In this document: positions 59,050-64,000 of the stretch, in pieces
Layout of the letters: each line of letters starts with the position of its first letter
How positions within the stretch are numbered: the first letter of the stretch is position 1
Assembly: GCF_009905375.1 (NCBI RefSeq)
Contig: NW_027420793.1
Coordinates: 1-64,000, forward strand
DNA length: 64,000 nt
Source of the DNA: Apium graveolens
Taxonomy: Eukaryota > Streptophyta > Magnoliopsida > Apiales > Apiaceae
Reading direction: 5' to 3'
Notes under the pieces: model-generated
Database searches by the model: none
What the model saw: only the letters and a program-made list of their open reading frames with translations
What the model was told of the DNA's origin: nothing
Made by a program: the position numbers and the translations under genes

Positions 59050-62000
59050 ATGCACCCTTACTCTTTTTCTCTCCGGAAACCACCATTACCGCCGTTCTCA
59101 AGCTTTTAGCTCAAAATTCCGACGATTTAACCTCCCATTACTTGATTTCTCTTGCTCAATCAACTCCCCAACTCAAAAGGTACACAAATCTCCTCTTATT
59201 TCTTTATTTAGCCAAGTACATTAGTTTTAATGAGGCAAGAAACTGTTCGCATGCTTCATGTTCATATCAACTGCCCTTCATATTCTTTTGTATGTATATG
59301 TGTATGTATATGCGAATATACCATATTTAGCTTCCCCCATGTTTCAATTGCATGTTTCTAAGATTTCATTGTATTTCCCCCAAATTGCTAACAGTCGATT
59401 AACATTCTACACATTGTAACCACGTAGGACGCGTCTACCTGTAAAGGCGCGTCTTATTTCCTTTGTTTAAGGCATATGTTTAAGCCATTTTAACTAAAGA
59501 CCGCATAGGAACAACAATTTACTAGGACGCGTCTAACTAATGCATTCCACACGTTAGGTTCCTAGGACGTGTCCTATAATGTCTCTAGTAACTTCATCAT
59601 AATTCATTCATTTTCCTTCTCCTCCCCCTTTTTTTTTCGACGCGTCCTCAAATGTTTATTCCTTCTTTTGCAGCTGGAAGACGCGTCATCTTCTTCCCCT
59701 TTACATCCATTCAAGGTTCTCAATAAACGCATTGGTATCTACTCCCCACACTTAATCACTTTCATACCCGATTTTCCCGAAATTCACAGGACGAGTTCCT
59801 TCCTTAGAGCAGAAAGACACGTCTTTGGTTCCCTTAAATCAAGAAGCTCTATAATGTATGATTCCAGCTCTGACTCCATGGATCATGTCCCCATAAGTTC
59901 TAGAATGAAAAGAAGGGAGTTAAAAGGCAAAGAACTCCAGTTCTCCATACAAGGGCCGCCATCAAAGATTGGACGGACGATGAGATTGTTCCTGCTACAG
60001 GCCAAAAGCCCCGAGGGACAGCTGTTTCAGACGAGGACGCGTCCTACTCTCAGGACGCGTCAGCTTCCCAAGGTGCGGCTCCTTCTCAGGACGCGTCACC
60101 TCTCAGCGTAAGTGAATTTGAAAAGAGGGTTCCTGACCCCGAGACATATCCTATTTCCCCTCAAAATCTGATTCTCCCCTGGAACATTGGGAACCTTCAT
60201 ATGTTGAAGTGGATTGTGTCTGGGCCAGGCTTGGCACCCTAACTGAGACAGAGAAAAAATGCCAGAAGGAAGAAAGAAGGTAAGCTAGCATGTGTTGCCC
60301 TTGACTTGACTGCGACTGACTGGGAAATCCAATGGCATATGAAATACTATGACATGGAGGGCATCTGGGCGCGCCCTCTTCGAACCATGAGGCCGCACAT
60401 CTTCAACGTTGGGAACCAAAGGATCCAAAGAATGGTGCTTACTCCAAAGTTAATTTCCTTGGGTGTGGGCGCGCCCTTACACCCCTACATTAAGAAAATT
60501 TTGAAATGGTACGACGTGGCTCCAGTCCAACTATCACCAAATTCATACAAGCTAGCCTGGGCTCTGTTCATTATGTACCATAACCTGAGATTGGGCGCGC
60601 CCTCGATGAAAGAATTTAGCTTCTTCTACAGCATCAAGAAATCAATTCCCGAGTACCACTTCCTGGTTGTCAATAAATGGTTGAACAACAAAGGATTTAA
60701 TGAAGGTAAATCAGCCATGAACGGGACTGGAAGGAGCCATTTTTCTACATTTATGATGTCAAAAGGACGCGCGTTCGCTTCAACTTGGAACCAAGTAAGT
60801 TCAATGTTTTGGACGCGTCCTCTCTATCAGGGCGCACCTTTTCTTTTATAACCTTCTCTCTTTCCTTGTTGTAACCTATTCTCCCTTCTCTAGACAAAAG
60901 AACTCAGAAAGAGCTAACAGGAAGAAGAAGAAGAGAGCAGAGAAGGTTTTACAGTATGCTGAGAAACATTTCAACCTCAAGGACATGATTACCAAAGAGA
61001 ATTTAAGAAAATAGGAGCTTTGTCCCCACGGGTGGATTCTCTCTGCAAATTTCGAGATTTCCATAATGGGAAACCCATCCTCACTACTTCCGAAAAATCA
61101 AAGGGCTCCGAGCCACAAAAATTATTCAGCCAGGCGTTAACAAAAAGGTGGATTTAGAGCAAGGTAAGAAATTATTATACTTAAGGACGCGTCACGGATT
61201 TAGGACGCGTCATATTTATTCTCACCTTTGTCCTTTAATTTTAGCCTGATTTATAAACGTTACTTCACATATGCGCTATCACCTTGGGCGCGCCCTACCC
61301 CCGGGCGCGTCTCTTTATAAAACTCTCCGATTGCTGTTATTTATGCCTTTATAAAAAGCGTCTTAGGTAAGACGCGTTACTTCTTTAGGACGTGTCATTC
61401 TCACACTCATTTATACATCTTTACATTCGTCTATATATGTCATGCATGTAGAATTTTATATCATGATATGGGCGCGTCTTATTTCCAGGACGCGTCTTCT
61501 TATACTTAACTAATACCTTTTCATATTTATATCGCAGATATGGCCTCTCTTCTCAAAGGATTCGCAATTGGGGCCTCCAAAAAGCTAAGGGCCAAAAAAC
61601 AGGCCCCTACAGAGGTTGATCCAAAGGCAAAAACCCCCCCTCCTGTTGCAACTCCTTCTCCTCCACCCAAGATAATTGACACCACTGTGCTAGACATTCC
61701 CGAAAGGGTGGAGGACGCGCCCTCCAAACACCAAAAGGTAGTGTCAGATGATCAATCCTTCGTGCTTCGATATTTGGGTGCTTCCTCAGTTGGGGATTTC
61801 CCAGAGGATGAAGTCAAAGGTTGGACCTTCAGAACAGAGCAGCAAACAGAGGAGGCCATGTGAGGGCTACTGCTGAGCTCCACTTGCACGCTAGGCAAAG
61901 TGCTAATATGGCTGCAAGGCTTAGGGCGCGTCTTGTTGCTACCGACACTACAAAGAGCCAGGCCGAAGACAAAGTTAAATCCCTGGAGAATTACCTACCC

Positions 62001-62474
62001 TGCTTGTCCAAGAGAAATATGCTGAGATCAAAACGCCTGGAGGGGGAGAGGACGCGTCTTGAGGCAGACAAAGCTGTGCTAGAAGGGAATGTCTCCTCAA
62101 TGGAGAAGCAAATGGACAGTATCATCGCATTGAATTCCACCATGCAGCTGAAGCTTGACACCCTAAATGATGACATGCTGCATGGGTGGACATAGGAGAA
62201 AAAGCTAGTTTACCAGCACGGCTTCCAGGCTGGGTTTGAAGAATGGTGTTCTGGGTTCATTGCCAATGACCCGGGGTATACATTTTCAAAGTTTAATGCA
62301 GACACCCAGATATGGGTCAATGATTTCAGGGTCAGGGCCGCAGATTCCATCAAGAACAAAAGGATTTTTCTGGGCTTAGAGGAAGAGGACGCGTCCCCTG
62401 ATCCTGCTCCGCTTCAAACTCAGCCTCCCCCTACGGAAGACCAAGACAAGCCACAGGACGCGCCTCCTGCTTAG
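59050..62474 (+). pseudogene. Antisense ORF of Tat-type element, unit 2
   Basis: Cleaner copy of 17786-21220. A second exon begins after an AG at about 59672 (LEDASSSS). It runs through a Ser/Gln/Ala-rich stretch with three DAS repeats (60035-60110) to the conserved block PLHPYIKKILKWYDVAPVQL (60477-60536) and MKEFSFFYSIKKS (60606-60644). A GT donor follows NQ at about 60795, and an AG lies at 60893-60894. A basic exon with KKKKRAEK follows. The last exons start near 61540 (MASLLKGFAIGASKK) and have a long coiled-coil-like region (61860-62190) and an acidic Pro-rich tail ending TAG at 62472. A few 1-bp breaks remain (about 61860, 62190). The family resemblance is to gypsy-type 'transposase' proteins; no activity can be assigned. 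Confidence 0.6.
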
Positions 62475-63399
62475 GACGCGTCCTTTGTCTTTTATGTACT
62501 CGAGCTATTTTAAGGGTGCGGGCCCCTTGAAGCCTTGCAAGTTGTAATATCTATTTTTGAACTTCATTCGCCTGCACTTTTTTATAAAACCTCTTTGCCT
62601 TATCCATGCATATTTTTACTTAAGTATTCTATTTTTCCATTCACATGGGCGCGTCTTATTCGTAGGACGCGTCTATTTTGACTATCACAAGTCAAGCAAG
62701 TAACCGTCTTGGGCGCGTCCTCCTTGACTGGATGCATCTTTTAGTTATTTAATGAATATTTTGTTTGTAAAAAACATATGAGCATAGCACCATGTTGTAC
62801 CTGCGTATTTAATCAAGGCACAAGGCTCAATTGGGCGCGTCTTATGGTTTTGACGCGCCTCACCTTCAATCCAAAACACATCATCCTTCAGGTAGGACGC
62901 GTCCTAAACAAGGACTTTTCCTTTTTAATCATGTTTCATCAAAGTTACAGTAACATTCAGTCTAAAAGAGCATCAACCAAGACAACTTGGGCGCGTCCTT
63001 GGAAATAGTACACTTCCTAGTTACATTTTGACTTGAGTTTTATTGATCCTTTTGACAACCATTAATTCAGTTAGCATTCGCATAAAACCATCAATCAGGA
63101 TGCGTCCTATAGTTAGGACGCGTCATGCAACCAGGCAAACAAAGCAAGTAACTTTTTGGGAAAAATTTCAAAGATTTTATTTATAATGCGCTCTGGTGTC
63201 AAAAGTGCACCAGTCCCATGGCTACTATGCTCTGTGGGGAGATAAATTTTAAAAAATGACCCTTCAACTAGTTCCAAGGTAAGTAGTACATGCACTACCC
63301 CCTAGGCTAGGAGGAATTTATTTAATTCTAGCCTATAATCCGGGCATAACCCTAAATAATAAAAGAGGTACGTAAGGGACCAAAGCCGCACCTTACTAG

Positions 63400-64000
63400 T
63401 AATACTTTCAGAGATGTTCGCATTCCAAGCTCGCGGAACCATTCCCTTCCATATCTTCAAGGTGATAAGTCCCCTTCCACGGGATGGACTTTATACGGTA
63501 CGGTCCTTCCCAGTTAGCTCCAAACACTCCATGTTGGGGTTCTTTGTATTGGGCATCACTTTCCTAAGTACCAAATCTCCCACCTTCAGCAATTGTCCCT
63601 TTACTTCTTGTTATAATACCTTGCGGCGCGTTGCTGATACGCCGCTAGCCTTAGCTGAGAATTTTCCCTTCTCCTCTAAGAGATCTAAATGAAGCCTTTG
63701 ATTAACCTCAGCATCTTCTTTCCTGTAACAATCTCTGCGAAGTGATCCCGATCCAACTTCCACGGGGACCATAGCTTCGTAGCCGTAAGTCAGCATAAAC
63801 GGCGTTTCTCCCGTAGTAGATCGTGGCGTAGTGTTGTATGACCACATCACCTTCGGGAGTTCTTCAGGCCAATTCCCTTTGCGTTCCTCCAGTTTGGTTT
63901 TGAGGGTATGCTTTATTATTTTGTTAATAGCTTTGTCTGTCCATTACTTTGAGGATGATAGACCGCTGCAAACTCCTTCTTGATTTTCAACTCCTACATA
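63400..64000 (-). pseudogene. Tat-type integrase, C-terminal part, unit 2
   Basis: Minus-strand frames include WSYNTTPRSTTGETPFMLTY (63843-63784) and the GPY-type end. Several 1-bp differences from unit 1 fall in homopolymers (for example three instead of four T at about 63932). Truncated by the window end. Confidence 0.8.

Larger units (their letters stand above)
41263..64000. repeat. Unit 2 of ~41.26-kb direct duplication
   Basis: Second copy of 1-22759, running to the window end. The end of the window corresponds to about base 22759 of unit 1, so the unit continues beyond it. It could be a true recent tandem duplication or two haplotypes placed in series by an assembler. The sequence alone cannot decide. 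Confidence 0.95.
57623..64000 (-). mobile_element. Tat-type Ty3/gypsy retrotransposon, left part, unit 2
   Basis: Copy of 16360-22759. Includes the 3' LTR, the antisense ORF arm with the CGCG motifs, and the end of integrase. The rest lies beyond the window. Confidence 0.92.

Overview
The window is nuclear DNA of a flowering plant, most likely a eudicot. Supporting this are spliced NPF (NRT1/PTR) transporter genes with the usual four-exon layout, plant chromovirus (Tekay/Del-type) and Tat-type LTR retrotransposons, a Ty1/copia remnant, a LINE remnant, tRNA-derived SINEs and AT-rich spacers. I cannot name the genus. There is no CRISPR array, operon, tRNA or rRNA gene.

The dominant structure is a direct duplication with a period of about 41.26 kb. 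Positions 1-22759 align end to end with 41263-64000. The two copies are almost free of substitutions but differ by many 1-bp (a few 2-bp) indels, mostly in homopolymers. Order in one unit: 3' part of a Tekay-type element and its 3.4-kb LTR (1-4857; 41263-46124); a truncated, internally rearranged copia element (4858-7055; 46125-48320); NPF gene A (minus strand, 7911-10130; 49179-51399); NPF gene B (minus strand, 11997-14242; 53270-55511); an AT-rich spacer; a LINE remnant; and a 13.7-kb Tat-type element (16360-30030; 57623 to the window end). The Tat element is flanked by GTACT on both sides and splits the LINE remnant, whose RNase H half resumes at 30078. From 30.5 to 34.75 kb is gene-poor AT-rich DNA. 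The single complete-length Tekay element (34756-46124) joins the two units. Its 5' LTR is a mosaic unlike its 3' LTR, and its two flanks do not match.

Genes A and B are old tandem duplicates, because their 3' flanks are also homologous. They encode proton-coupled NPF2-type membrane transporters of about 590-600 residues. Only gene B of unit 1 reads cleanly from start to stop. The other three copies carry small indels, and at one site the two copies of gene A err in complementary ways. This points to consensus errors at least as much as to gene death. A 0.54-kb tract of gene B in unit 2 carries about 25 substitutions, nearly all synonymous in the exons, and looks like a conversion or haplotype-switch tract.

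The most unusual signal lies in the Tat element. Its U3 and the 4.6-kb arm carrying an antisense ORF hold about 40 copies of a CG-rich near-palindrome (core GGACGCGTCC or GGGCGCGTCC), in introns, untranslated DNA and codons alike. Many are paired at a fixed 18-19 bp centre spacing. The antisense ORF has its own TATA box on the opposite strand and converges on pol. The GGACGCGTCC core contains the plant CGCG box (ACGCGT), so a regulatory array is one possible reading.
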